A DNA stretch of 32,968 nt from an uncultured Bacteroidaceae bacterium (GTDB taxonomy: Bacteria > Bacteroidota > Bacteroidia > Bacteroidales > Bacteroidaceae): the NCBI GenBank assembly GCA_934426255.1, contig CAKRYD010000026.1, positions 1 through 32,968 on the forward strand, read 5' to 3'. Numbering within the stretch: position 1 is the first letter of the stretch; the number at the start of each line of letters is the position of its first letter. Of this stretch, positions 7,111-16,235 are shown one piece after another. The notes under the pieces are model-generated. The model made no database searches. It was not told where the DNA came from and saw nothing but the letters and a program-made list of their open reading frames with translations. The translations under genes were made by a program, and so were the position numbers.

Positions 7111-9405
7111 ATGAAATGGATGCTGCTTTCGTTTATCGCTGTGTTCCTATTGGTCGAAAATGGGAATGCCCGTGATTGGAAGACCTATATGGCTTATCAC
7201 GACGCTATTTTCAACCAGCCTGCGGGAGGATTGGTTTACTCTCTTTGTGATGGTAGCATATATACCTACCAACCGGGCGAAACAGAGGTGAAAACATTTT
7301 CAAAGGCTACCGGTCTGAGCGACTGCGGTATTCAGAAGATGGAATACAATGCAGACGAGGAAGCATTCCTGATTGTTTATAAAAACCAAAACATGGATGT
7401 CCTTGGCATCAACGACAGCATTACAAATATGCCTGAGTTTAAGGACAGCGATGTGAAAGACAAGACTGTCAATGATGTGACCATGGGCGGACGCAATGCC
7501 TATGTGGCAACCAATTCCGGTGTGTTGGTGGTCAACATACGGCGACGGGAGTTTACCAATGCCTACAATTTCGGTCAAAAGGTATTGAGTTGTGCTTGCG
7601 TAGGTGACAAGATTGTAGCTCTTACATCCAAAGGAATCTACAACGGAGATTTAGGCGGCAATCTTCTTGATGCTGCCAATTGGAAGCACTTGAACGAGTA
7701 TCTGCTCAACCGGCTCTTTGTCTTTGGCGGGAAACTTTACGCGCAGGCCGGTGACGGTATTTATACTGTAGATGAAACTACCGGCAACATTTCTAAGATA
7801 TTGCACGGTGCTTACACGTTTTTTCATCCCTATGATGATGTCTTTGTAATAGGTAACAAGAAGGAGATTATCCTTATGGATGAAAGCGGCAATGTGAACC
7901 GTATGAGCTTTGTGAACGACTTCAAAAGCCTTTCTTATGATGGTGAACTCTTTTGGGCCAGTAGAGGGACTAAAGGTTTGCAGGCTTTCGAAATGAAGAA
8001 AGACAGTGTAAAAGCCGTTTCGGCAGCCATAATACCCAATAGTCCTATACGCAACTTGGCCTATTTCTTGAAGTATACCGACGATAACAGGTTGCTGGTT
8101 GGTGGCGGAAGTCTGAATTATACTTATCAGAACTATCCCGGCACGGTGATGATGTTTGATGGCGAAAAATGGACGAATTTCCAGGAAGACAGCATCTATG
8201 AAAAGACAAATGTCATCTTCAGAAATGTCACTTCGGTGACTGAAGACCCCAACGACAAGAACCATCACTTCGCATCGGCAGCCGGTGGCGGCCTGTATGA
8301 ATACCGCGATGCCCGTTTTGTAAAACTTTATAGTTATGACAATAGCGGCCTTGCAACAATACTTCCCAATGATGCCACACCGAAGTACTATGTGCGAACT
8401 TCCGGACTTACGTATGATAAAGACGGAAACCTTTGGATGCTCAATAACGAAGTGGATACCATCTTGAAGGTTCGTCGTCCCGATGGTACGTGGAAAGGCT
8501 TTTATTTCAATACGCTTGCCGGCTATCCCACGTTTGACCATATCCTGATTGATAGCCGCGGCATAATGTGGATAACACATCGGCGCACAACGTCAAAGCA
8601 TCATGCCGGCATCTTGGGCTTTTATAATAACGCCACATTAGATGATGAGCGTGATGATACATGGAAGTTTTGTTATCAGTTTACCAATCAGGATAATACA
8701 AGTTATACCTTTAATCAGGTATATGATGTGGCAGAAGATCGCGAAGGGCGTATTTGGATTGCCACCAACCAAGGGCCTTTTGTGCTGAACAATCCTACAA
8801 GCTTTTTCGACAATGACGTGGTGTTTACGCAAGTAAAAGTGGCACGCAACGACGGGACTGACTATGCCGACTATTTGCTCTCGGGAGTTCCGATTACATG
8901 CATCGCTATAGACGGGGGCAACCGCAAATGGTTTGGCACAAGCGGCAATGGGGTTTATCTTATAAGTGCCGACGGGCAAACGACAGTTCATCATTTTACG
9001 GCAGAGAATTCTCCGCTGCTTTCCAACACGGTCTATTCAATAGCCATTAACGGTGAGACCGGAGAAGTGATGATGGGCACCGATGCCGGACTTGTTGGTT
9101 TCAAGGCTGATGCTACCGAACCCGTAGAGCCTTTGGAAAAGAGCAGCGTCAAGGTTTATCCCAATCCGGTTCGTCCTGCATTTGAGGGCAACTTGCGTGT
9201 TGACGGGCTGAGCTTTGATAGCGATGTAAAGATAACAACCGTATCTGGTCAGGTCGTGGCTCAAGGAAAGTCTGTAGGCGGAACGTTTACATGGAATCTA
9301 CGTGACAATCGCGGCCGACGTGTTGGGACTGGAGTTTATCATGTCATTGCTTCCGACCAAGAAGGTAAGAACGGTGCAGTTGCGAAATTTGTAGTAATTA
9401 AATAG
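7111..9405 (+). CDS. porZ: PorZ-like type IX secretion system beta-propeller protein
   Basis: The 764-residue protein has a signal peptide (to about residue 20), then DWKTYMAYHD, the start typical of the PorZ N-terminal propeller. Many short repeats with G-x-L/W and S/T-N-G-V patterns (for example NSGVLVV, GNLWMLN, GRIWIATNQG, GNGVYLIS) indicate two beta-propellers of the two-component-regulator type. The last 75 residues begin VKVYPNP and form the immunoglobulin-like C-terminal signal used by type IX secretion. In Porphyromonas gingivalis PorZ is a surface part of the attachment complex that delivers anionic lipopolysaccharide to cargo. Length and architecture agree with that protein. No other type IX gene is in the window. 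It sits between rdgB and the GH2 gene with gaps of 13 and 18 bases. Confidence 0.8.
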   Translation: MKWMLLSFIAVFLLVENGNARDWKTYMAYHDAIFNQPAGGLVYSLCDGSIYTYQPGETEVKTFSKATGLSDCGIQKMEYNADEEAFLIVYKNQNMDVLGINDSITNMPEFKDSDVKDKTVNDVTMGGRNAYVATNSGVLVVNIRRREFTNAYNFGQKVLSCACVGDKIVALTSKGIYNGDLGGNLLDAANWKHLNEYLLNRLFVFGGKLYAQAGDGIYTVDETTGNISKILHGAYTFFHPYDDVFVIGNKKEIILMDESGNVNRMSFVNDFKSLSYDGELFWASRGTKGLQAFEMKKDSVKAVSAAIIPNSPIRNLAYFLKYTDDNRLLVGGGSLNYTYQNYPGTVMMFDGEKWTNFQEDSIYEKTNVIFRNVTSVTEDPNDKNHHFASAAGGGLYEYRDARFVKLYSYDNSGLATILPNDATPKYYVRTSGLTYDKDGNLWMLNNEVDTILKVRRPDGTWKGFYFNTLAGYPTFDHILIDSRGIMWITHRRTTSKHHAGILGFYNNATLDDERDDTWKFCYQFTNQDNTSYTFNQVYDVAEDREGRIWIATNQGPFVLNNPTSFFDNDVVFTQVKVARNDGTDYADYLLSGVPITCIAIDGGNRKWFGTSGNGVYLISADGQTTVHHFTAENSPLLSNTVYSIAINGETGEVMMGTDAGLVGFKADATEPVEPLEKSSVKVYPNPVRPAFEGNLRVDGLSFDSDVKITTVSGQVVAQGKSVGGTFTWNLRDNRGRRVGTGVYHVIASDQEGKNGAVAKFVVIK

Positions 9406-9423
9406 TAGATAATAGAGGAATAA

Positions 9424-12078
9424 ATGAAAGTGCTTATGAAAAGACTTTATTGGTTGTTGCTTGCTCCATTTGCTTTAATGACCATTCAGATGAATGCGGC
9501 AACATGGAAAACAGAAAACAGTGTGGCAGGATTCTTCCCCGTTGAGGAAAGTGGTCGTGAGGTCTTTTCCATGAATCCCGGGTGGCTGTTCATGCGTGGA
9601 AATTCTAAGGAAGCTTCGCGCTCTGACTTTGATGACAGCCATTGGCAACGTGTGAGCTTGCCTAACGGTATTGAGCTTCTGCCCGTTGAGGCCAGCGGAG
9701 GAAAAAACTATCAAGGGCCTGTTTGGTATCGCAAACATTTCCGCTTGCCTGAAAATCTGACAGGGAAAAAGCTCTTTTTGCATTTTGAGGCTATCATGGG
9801 ACGTAGTGAAATATGGATTAATAGCGAAAAGGTAAAAAGCCATACAGGCGGTTATCTGCCTGTCATCATTGACGTGACAGACAGATTAAAGCCCGGCACC
9901 GACAATGTCATTGCAGTGATGGCCGACAACAGTGATGATGGCTCTTATCCTCCCGGAAAGCCGCAATATCAATTGGATTTTTCGTATTTCGGAGGCATCT
10001 ATCGCGATTGTTGGCTGATAGCGCATGCCAGGACCTATATTACCGACCCCAATTTTGTGGATAAGAAAAGTGGCGGAGGCCTGTTCGTGTCTTACAGTAA
10101 TGTGTCTGAACAGCAGGCGAATGTGCGGGTAGATGTAGATATAAGAACAGAGGAACGAAAAGGATTCAAGGGAAAAGTATATTTAAACCTGGTCGATCCA
10201 CATGGAAAAAGCGTATGGACAAAACAAATGGGGTTGAATTTGCGCACTGATGCAGATTGCGCACTGACGGCAACAACCACTCTGAAGAAGCCTATGCTTT
10301 GGAGTCCCGAGTGTCCCAGTCTGTATCGCTTTTACGTAACAATCAAGGATAAAAAAGGCCGGACAATTGACGGCTATTATCTGCGTATAGGCATCCGAAG
10401 CATTGAGTTTCGTGGCAACAAGGGAATGTATTTGAACGGAAAGCCTTACGAGGGCAAGCTCATAGGCGCTAACCGCCATCAGGACTATCCTATAATCGGC
10501 AATGCACAAACCAACAGTCTGCACCGTCGCGATGCTTTGAAGCTGCGCAATGCCGGAATGAAAGTCATACGCAATGCCCACTATCCTCAGGATCCGTCAT
10601 TCATGGATGCCTGCGACGAATTAGGTCTGTTTGTCATCTGCCCGATACCCGGATGGCAGTATTGGAACGACGAGCCGTCGTTTGCCGCCCATGTTTATGA
10701 CGATATCAGGCAGATGATACGTCGCGATCGTAACAGGCCGAGCATATTTCTTTATGAACCCATCTTAAACGAAACGTCTTATCCCGAGGATTTTGCCGTC
10801 AATGCCGTAAAGACGGTGCGTGAAGAGTATCCTTTTGCCTATTGTGCCTGTGCCTGTGACAGCCGAATGAACGGACGCGAGAAATATGAAGTGCTTTATT
10901 GTCATCCATACAACGGCAATCCGGACGACAACGATAAAGAGACAGATACTACAAAGACATACTTTACTCGTGAATTCGGTGATATGGTGGACGACTGGTC
11001 TTCGCATAATTCTCCCAGCCGAGTTTCGCGCAATTGGGGAGAAGTGCCGCAACTGGTTCAGGCCCGGCATTATGCCAATCCGCCTTATCAGTATACCTCC
11101 CTGGAAACACTCTATCGCAATCCGCCCAAACATTTGGGTGGTGCCTTGTGGCATCCTTTCGAACATCAGCGGGGCTATCATCCTGATCCTTTTTATGGAG
11201 GCATGTTTGATGCATTCCGTCAAACCAAATACTCCTATTATCTGTTTGCTTCCCAGCGCAATCCTAACGAGAAGAACCCGATAGCCGAACATGGTCCCAT
11301 GATATACATCGCAAATGCTCTTACGCCCTTTTCGCCCGAGGACGTTTCGGTCTATTCCAATTGCGAGGAAGTGCGACTTACTGTGCGCAAGGGCGGAAAA
11401 GTCTTTTCGTATCAGCGCGAAAGCCAGCGTGAAGGAATGCCATATCCCATTATTACTTTCAAGGGAGCATGGAGTTATGCTGACGACAAATATAATGCCC
11501 GCCGCAATGCCGAAGAAGACGAATCCTACCTTTTTGCCGAAGGGCTGATAGGCGGAAAGGTGGTTGTGTCGGAGAAAAAATATCCCGCCCGACGGCCTCG
11601 CTGTCTTGTCATTGAAGCCGACAATGCCGGTTTGCCGCTTCGTGCCGATGGCTCCGACATCGTAACGCTTATATGCTCTGTTGTTGACGAACATGGCACG
11701 GTAAAGCGTCTCAACAACGAGCGCATCCTGTTTACGGTGGAAGGCGAAGGGCAGCTGCTCGGCAACGAGCAGAATGGTGGCAATCCCGTCAATATAGAGT
11801 GGGGTACGGCTCCCATCCTGTTGCGCACCACCACCAAGAGCGGCCTTATCAAAGTGCGCGCACAAGTTGCACGGGGAGGCAACATGACGATCAACGGTGC
11901 CGAATTGGTACTCCGCAGCGTTTCGCCCGAATATCCGCTGCTGTTTGACGCGAAAGCCGTGCCGGCCGATGACGCCCGTCCCACATCGGTGCATTATGTC
12001 AACTATCATCAGGGCATCATTGAAAACCAGCAGGAAAAGATAGACGAAGTGTCACGTCAGCAAAAAGCTTTCGAGTAG
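9424..12078 (+). CDS. Secreted glycoside hydrolase family 2 enzyme, beta-galactosidase-like
   Basis: The 884-residue protein has a signal peptide ending near MNAATW. Domains in order are a GH2 sugar-binding jelly roll (about 45-200, with WYRKHFRLPE and FGGIYRDCWL), an immunoglobulin-like domain (about 210-325), and a TIM barrel (about 330-620). Beta-sandwich domains follow, including an Ig-like stretch around 720-820. The acid/base is E450 in ILNET and the nucleophile E517 in TREFGDM. GANRHQDYP at the barrel start is the usual galactosidase-type loop. It probably releases a terminal beta-linked sugar in the periplasm; the exact specificity cannot be read. AGAGGA precedes the ATG by about 8 bases. 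A second ATG at 9436 is also possible. The GH78 gene follows after 28 bases. Confidence 0.93.
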   Translation: MKVLMKRLYWLLLAPFALMTIQMNAATWKTENSVAGFFPVEESGREVFSMNPGWLFMRGNSKEASRSDFDDSHWQRVSLPNGIELLPVEASGGKNYQGPVWYRKHFRLPENLTGKKLFLHFEAIMGRSEIWINSEKVKSHTGGYLPVIIDVTDRLKPGTDNVIAVMADNSDDGSYPPGKPQYQLDFSYFGGIYRDCWLIAHARTYITDPNFVDKKSGGGLFVSYSNVSEQQANVRVDVDIRTEERKGFKGKVYLNLVDPHGKSVWTKQMGLNLRTDADCALTATTTLKKPMLWSPECPSLYRFYVTIKDKKGRTIDGYYLRIGIRSIEFRGNKGMYLNGKPYEGKLIGANRHQDYPIIGNAQTNSLHRRDALKLRNAGMKVIRNAHYPQDPSFMDACDELGLFVICPIPGWQYWNDEPSFAAHVYDDIRQMIRRDRNRPSIFLYEPILNETSYPEDFAVNAVKTVREEYPFAYCACACDSRMNGREKYEVLYCHPYNGNPDDNDKETDTTKTYFTREFGDMVDDWSSHNSPSRVSRNWGEVPQLVQARHYANPPYQYTSLETLYRNPPKHLGGALWHPFEHQRGYHPDPFYGGMFDAFRQTKYSYYLFASQRNPNEKNPIAEHGPMIYIANALTPFSPEDVSVYSNCEEVRLTVRKGGKVFSYQRESQREGMPYPIITFKGAWSYADDKYNARRNAEEDESYLFAEGLIGGKVVVSEKKYPARRPRCLVIEADNAGLPLRADGSDIVTLICSVVDEHGTVKRLNNERILFTVEGEGQLLGNEQNGGNPVNIEWGTAPILLRTTTKSGLIKVRAQVARGGNMTINGAELVLRSVSPEYPLLFDAKAVPADDARPTSVHYVNYHQGIIENQQEKIDEVSRQQKAFE

Positions 12079-12106
12079 GATTAAGGAGAGGTAAAACAAT
12101 ATCAAA

Positions 12107-14512
12107 ATGAAGAGAATATATCTATTTCTGTCCTTGTTTCTGTTGATTTGTGTCTCTGCCACGTCACAGATACATTTGAAGGGCTATAATGAGCATCTTA
12201 TCAATCCACAACTTTTTGAGGGGCGTTGGCCGGCTCAGTGGATAGGTGTGCCTGAGGCAAATTTACGTGATTTTGGTGTTTACCATTTCAGAAAGACGTT
12301 TGACATGACTTCCTGTCCCGAAAAATTTGTCGTACATGTGTCGGCCGACAACCGTTATAAGTTGTATGTCAATGATAGCTTGGTTTCATTAGGACCCTGT
12401 CGTGGCGATTTGAGCAATTGGAATTTTGAAACAGTTGATATAGCCCGTTTTCTCAAGCCCGGCAAAAATGTCTTGGCTGCAGTAGTTTGGAATTTTGCAC
12501 AATATCGTCCTGCAGCTCAGATTTCAAAAGGCGAAATGGCTTTCTTATTGCAGGGTAATTCAGATGCTGAAAAAATCGTCAACACAAACAATTCTTGGAA
12601 ATGTGTTCAGAACAAAGCGTATTCAAGATGTGTGAAAGGACGTGTAAGGGGCTATTATGCAGCAGGGCCAACCGAGCAGATTGACGCTTCGTTTTATCCC
12701 GAAAGATGGACTTGTGAAGACTTTGACGACACTTCCTGGCACAATGCCATTGCATTGGAAGGAGCTGCAATCAAAGGAACAAGCGATTATCCCGGCCGAC
12801 TGCTTGTTCCAGACAATCTGCCTCCTATGGAAATGGCTTTTGAGCGTTTTCAATGTGTTCGCCGGATTGAAGGCTTAAAATCTGCCGGAAATTTTACCAA
12901 AAGCCCTACCAACTTGGTGATACCGTCAAATACATCTGTAAAAATCTTGTTGGATCAAGGAAAGGAGACAACGGGCTATCTTACCTTGCTTTTGGGTGGC
13001 GGAAAAGGTGCAACGGTCGATGTCGGCTATGCCGAAACCTTGTTTACCCGTGACGACAAAGGAAACGAAGCACCCTTGGGCAATCGAAACGATATAGAAG
13101 GTAAGGTTTTCTTTGGCTATCAGGATTGCATCTTGCCTGACGGGCGTTCCGACTTCAACTTTACTCCGTTGTGGTGGCGCACATGGCGCTATGTGGAACT
13201 CACAATACAGACAAAAGACCAACCGCTAACCCTGAAGGATGTTTATGGCACGTTCTGCGCTTATCCTTTCAAGCGGGTGAGTGCCTTTAAGGTTGAAGGC
13301 GATGGTGACCTTCAGCGCATGCTCGATGTGGGTTGGCACACAGCGCGTCTATGTGCCAATGAGACGTATATGGATTGCCCCTATTACGAGCAGCTGCAAT
13401 ATTTTGGAGATACACGGATCCAAACCATGGTGACGATGTATAATACTACCGATTCGTTCATGGTAAAATCGGCTGTCGAGCAAGGCCGACGAGCCATGCT
13501 TCCCGACGGACTCACTTACAGCCGCTATCCAACGGATATTCCGCAGATCATTTCCAGCTACGCCCTGTCATGGGCAGGCATGGTTTACGACTATTGGATG
13601 TATCGTGGTGATGCGTCTTATGTACGTACTCTGCTTCCGGCAGTTCGTCAAATCATGTCTTGGTACGAGCAGTGGATGCGTCCCGACGGCAGTTTGTCGT
13701 TTGTTCCTTATTGGTTCTTTTGCGATTGGAGTGCCGGTTTCAACGGTGGTACACCGATTCGTGAGAAAGACGGCAAATCTGCTTATCAGGACCTAGCTTA
13801 TCTGATGGCACTTGATGAAGCGTCACGTTTGGAGCGTGCTATCGGTATTGCTGCCATGGGCGACCATTATGCAGCTTTGGCCGAACGCATTCGCGCTCGC
13901 TTCAAAGAAAAATATTGGGACAATTCGCGTGGCCTGTTTGCAGATACCTACGATCACCGCAATTATTCGCAGCATGTCAACATAATGGCTATTCTTACAG
14001 ATATCGTAACAGGCGAAGAGGCCACGTCATTGTGTTCGAAGATACTTGAAGACAAGAGCCTGACGCAGGCCACCATCTATTTCCGCTACTATTTGTTTTT
14101 GGCCATGAAGCGTGCCGGTATAGCCGACCGCTATCTGGACGAACTTGGCATTTGGCGGCAGCAGCTCAAAGAAGGTATGACAACATGGGCTGAAATGCCC
14201 GAGCCCACACGCTCTGACTGTCACGCTTGGGGTGCAAGTCCCAATATCGAACTCTTCCGTATTTTCTTGGGGATAGAAACCGATGCGCCGGGGTTCAATC
14301 GTGTTCGCATTGCTCCGGCACTTGGAAAACTTCGCGAGGCGCAAGGCTCCATTCCTCATCCGAAAGGGACAATTCGTGTCAAATATAAGTTGTCAAGGAA
14401 TGGCACTATGAAAGCTGTCATCAATTTGCCCGACAAAATAGGCGGTTCTTTCGTTTGGAACGGCAAAGAGTATTCCCTGCATGGTGGTGAGCAGGTCTTG
14501 GAAGTCAGATAA
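12107..14512 (+). CDS. Secreted alpha-L-rhamnosidase, GH78 family
   Basis: The 801-residue protein has a signal peptide (MKRIYLFLSLFLLICVSATSQ). The N-terminal half holds beta-sandwich domains with WPAQWIGVPE and VSADNRYKLYVND, as in bacterial rhamnosidases. The catalytic (alpha/alpha)6 barrel begins near residue 400. It contains DCPYYEQLQYFGDTR (423-437), the variant of the DCPxRDER motif, making E428 the likely general acid. TTWAEMPE places a candidate base at E696, followed by SDCHAWGASPN, a strong GH78 signature. A C-terminal sandwich follows. The enzyme removes alpha-linked L-rhamnose, for example from rhamnogalacturonan or flavonoid glycosides. With the adjacent GH2 gene it forms a two-enzyme set for rhamnose- and galactose-decorated glycans. 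Confidence 0.94.
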   Translation: MKRIYLFLSLFLLICVSATSQIHLKGYNEHLINPQLFEGRWPAQWIGVPEANLRDFGVYHFRKTFDMTSCPEKFVVHVSADNRYKLYVNDSLVSLGPCRGDLSNWNFETVDIARFLKPGKNVLAAVVWNFAQYRPAAQISKGEMAFLLQGNSDAEKIVNTNNSWKCVQNKAYSRCVKGRVRGYYAAGPTEQIDASFYPERWTCEDFDDTSWHNAIALEGAAIKGTSDYPGRLLVPDNLPPMEMAFERFQCVRRIEGLKSAGNFTKSPTNLVIPSNTSVKILLDQGKETTGYLTLLLGGGKGATVDVGYAETLFTRDDKGNEAPLGNRNDIEGKVFFGYQDCILPDGRSDFNFTPLWWRTWRYVELTIQTKDQPLTLKDVYGTFCAYPFKRVSAFKVEGDGDLQRMLDVGWHTARLCANETYMDCPYYEQLQYFGDTRIQTMVTMYNTTDSFMVKSAVEQGRRAMLPDGLTYSRYPTDIPQIISSYALSWAGMVYDYWMYRGDASYVRTLLPAVRQIMSWYEQWMRPDGSLSFVPYWFFCDWSAGFNGGTPIREKDGKSAYQDLAYLMALDEASRLERAIGIAAMGDHYAALAERIRARFKEKYWDNSRGLFADTYDHRNYSQHVNIMAILTDIVTGEEATSLCSKILEDKSLTQATIYFRYYLFLAMKRAGIADRYLDELGIWRQQLKEGMTTWAEMPEPTRSDCHAWGASPNIELFRIFLGIETDAPGFNRVRIAPALGKLREAQGSIPHPKGTIRVKYKLSRNGTMKAVINLPDKIGGSFVWNGKEYSLHGGEQVLEVR

Positions 14513-14593
14513 TCATAGAAGTGAATCCCTTCCGAGAATATCGGTGGAGACTTTCCCTATGTGCGGTCTGCGGTTTCTGTGTGGCGCGATGTC

Positions 14594-15349
14594 TTATTCC
14601 AGCATACCTATTCGCAGTACGGGGTTAGCAAGACCGCATATCTGCAGCTGTTTCTTTTCCCGACCCGTTATCCGCACCATGATTTTGTTCGTATCCATCT
14701 TTACTATGTACCATCCTTCGCCATTGTATGCATAGTCAAAGTCATCGGCGTTCTTATGGACAGCGTTGTTGCCGAATATCGCCCACGCATATCCCTTTAC
14801 ATTGTGTCGTTGCATATAGACGTATTTCAGCAGTCGCAGCATATCCGTCGAACAACGCTTCTTGTACAGTTTGGTAAATTCTTTTTGTGTCTTTTGGTAC
14901 AAGTCAGCGTAGAAGTTGCGGAGCAGGTCCATTCCGGCTTCTTCTATCATGCTGTCTCGTCGGGCAAGCCTTTGTTCTTCCTCTTTGAGAAGACGTTCGT
15001 ATTTCTCTCGCTTCGATGGATAGACCAACATCTTGTATCTTAGAATCCTTTTTCGCAGACTGTCGTTATGGCGGTGCATGATTTCTTCGGTGTAGTCATA
15101 GTCTACATCTTCGGTGAAAGCATAAAACAATCTGTCATTCGGGCCTTTTGGAGCCAGGTAGAGATCACCGTAACCCAGGCTTCCGAAATATCCGGATCTG
15201 GATGTGCTATCCGGCCAGCCTTCGTCTAACAACGATCCTGAGCACGAACCGAACGATACCATCAGTAGCAAAGAGAAAAGAATTTGCTTCCAGACAGGGA
15301 GAGTGGGACGGCATCTCTTGCAGGAGAAGTAAATGTTTTCTTTTTTCAT
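14594..15349 (-). CDS. Putative lipoprotein of unknown function
   Basis: I do not recognise a family. The 251-residue product has a long basic N terminus, a hydrophobic stretch at 21-34 and a possible lipobox ending in C36 (FGSC), which is a weak match at -3. The segment from about 85 to 145 is highly charged (many K, R, E), probably helical or a coiled coil. The C-terminal third has YAYNGEGWYIVKMD and IMVRITGR, like a small beta domain. The gene converges on the GH78 gene with an 81-base gap in which I see no strong terminator. A Bacteroidetes promoter lies upstream at 15444-15473, which supports it as a real gene. Confidence 0.75.
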   Translation of the reverse strand: MKKENIYFSCKRCRPTLPVWKQILFSLLLMVSFGSCSGSLLDEGWPDSTSRSGYFGSLGYGDLYLAPKGPNDRLFYAFTEDVDYDYTEEIMHRHNDSLRKRILRYKMLVYPSKREKYERLLKEEEQRLARRDSMIEEAGMDLLRNFYADLYQKTQKEFTKLYKKRCSTDMLRLLKYVYMQRHNVKGYAWAIFGNNAVHKNADDFDYAYNGEGWYIVKMDTNKIMVRITGREKKQLQICGLANPVLRIGMLE

Positions 15350-15443
15350 AATTGTAGGTTTTACATAATAACATTCTTTTTATTGAGATGCAAGACAATG
15401 TCTTTGCAAGTTCATCAAGTCCCCGGTATTGCTACTTCGACAA

Positions 15444-15473
15444 CAAAGGTATGAATAAAAATGTATTTGGCAA
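15444..15473 (-). promoter_or_regulatory. Promoter of the small lipoprotein gene
   Basis: The minus strand has TACCTTTG (15451 to 15444) with a TTG core (15473 to 15471) and a 19-base spacer, a close match to the Bacteroidetes consensus. It predicts a 5' leader of roughly 90 bases before the start codon at 15349. Confidence 0.6.
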
Positions 15474-16219
15474 GTATTTTTGCATACAAACTTTATTATT
15501 GAATGAGTTGCCTCCTTGTTAATGGTTAGGTTGTCTTCTTTAGTATTTTAGCAATCAGTTATTAGCGACGTTTTATGATTGTCATCCGAGGACTGTAGCA
15601 TGTGTTGTGCTGAAATTATGTATGTAAAAATTATCAACAATGCAGCAACACCTTTGCTTTTCCTACTTGAAAAGGGCATCTGTTGTTTGGATAAGTTGAT
15701 GTTTTCGTACCGAATTTTTAGTTCAAACAGATGTAGAGTGGCTGTATTTTGCCATTTCGTGAGAGCAAAATGCTGTTGTTTTGAATTGCATGGCTTGTCG
15801 TGAATATGTTGGTATGGATTTTTGCTCTTGAAAAATGAAATGCGATGAAAGGCTTTTATGGAAACATCTTTTCTCAAGCGGACAAAATAATAATACTTGG
15901 CTTGGCTTTTTGAATTTATAAGGAGCGTTTTTCGGGCGTTTGCTGTTGAGAGAATTTTGTGTTTCCAGAAAGGTCTGTAAGTTGTCCTTGATTTTTTCGG
16001 AATTGCTGTTGATTTGGAGCGTTTCCCTGTTTTTCCGATGGAATCTTCCTTGAAAAATTCAAAATCGTCCTTGTTTCTTGACAGCATCAACAAGGAACTG
16101 AGAAAATACAAGACCGATTTTTGATTTGCCTGAATCAATGCAGCATAAGTCGGTGTTATTTTCTTGAAGCGGCATAGGTCTTGATTTTTTGCTTAAACTC
16201 CGTGTTGCCAAAATAATGC
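15474..16219 (+). other. AT-rich gene-poor stretch with inverted repeats
   Basis: No convincing gene lies here. A minus-strand reading frame (16138 to 15548, 196 codons) exists, but its product is rich in Lys, Ser, Asn and His, has no domain, and starts with no promoter or ribosome site. Two separated inverted repeats stand out: CATCTGTT (15677-15684) with AACAGATG (15726-15733), and AGAGCAAAA (15762-15770) with TTTTGCTCT (15820-15828). Read on the minus strand, the part around 15675-15760 resembles short hypothetical ORFs (starting MAKYSHS) that I recall recurring in Prevotella genomes, which suggests a multi-copy intergenic element. That recollection is unverified. Confidence 0.4.
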
Positions 16220-16227
16220 TACCTTTG
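16220..16227 (+). promoter_or_regulatory. -7 box close to the MutS-family start codon
   Basis: TACCTTTG matches the -7 consensus and ends 8 bases before the ATG at 16236. If used, the mRNA would be nearly leaderless. No TTG is seen at the expected -33 distance, so this is tentative. Confidence 0.4.
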
Positions 16228-16235
16228 TAGCTGTT

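Noticed and set aside
7651..8580. 309-codon open frame on the minus strand
   Set aside because: It is antisense to porZ, whose propeller repeats are clear.
10765..12009. 414-codon open frame on the minus strand
   Set aside because: It lies wholly inside the GH2 gene, has no domain or signal, and mirrors that gene's codon pattern.
15548..16138. 196-codon minus-strand open frame
   Set aside because: No promoter, ribosome site or domain, and biased composition. It is treated as non-coding or as part of a dispersed repeat.
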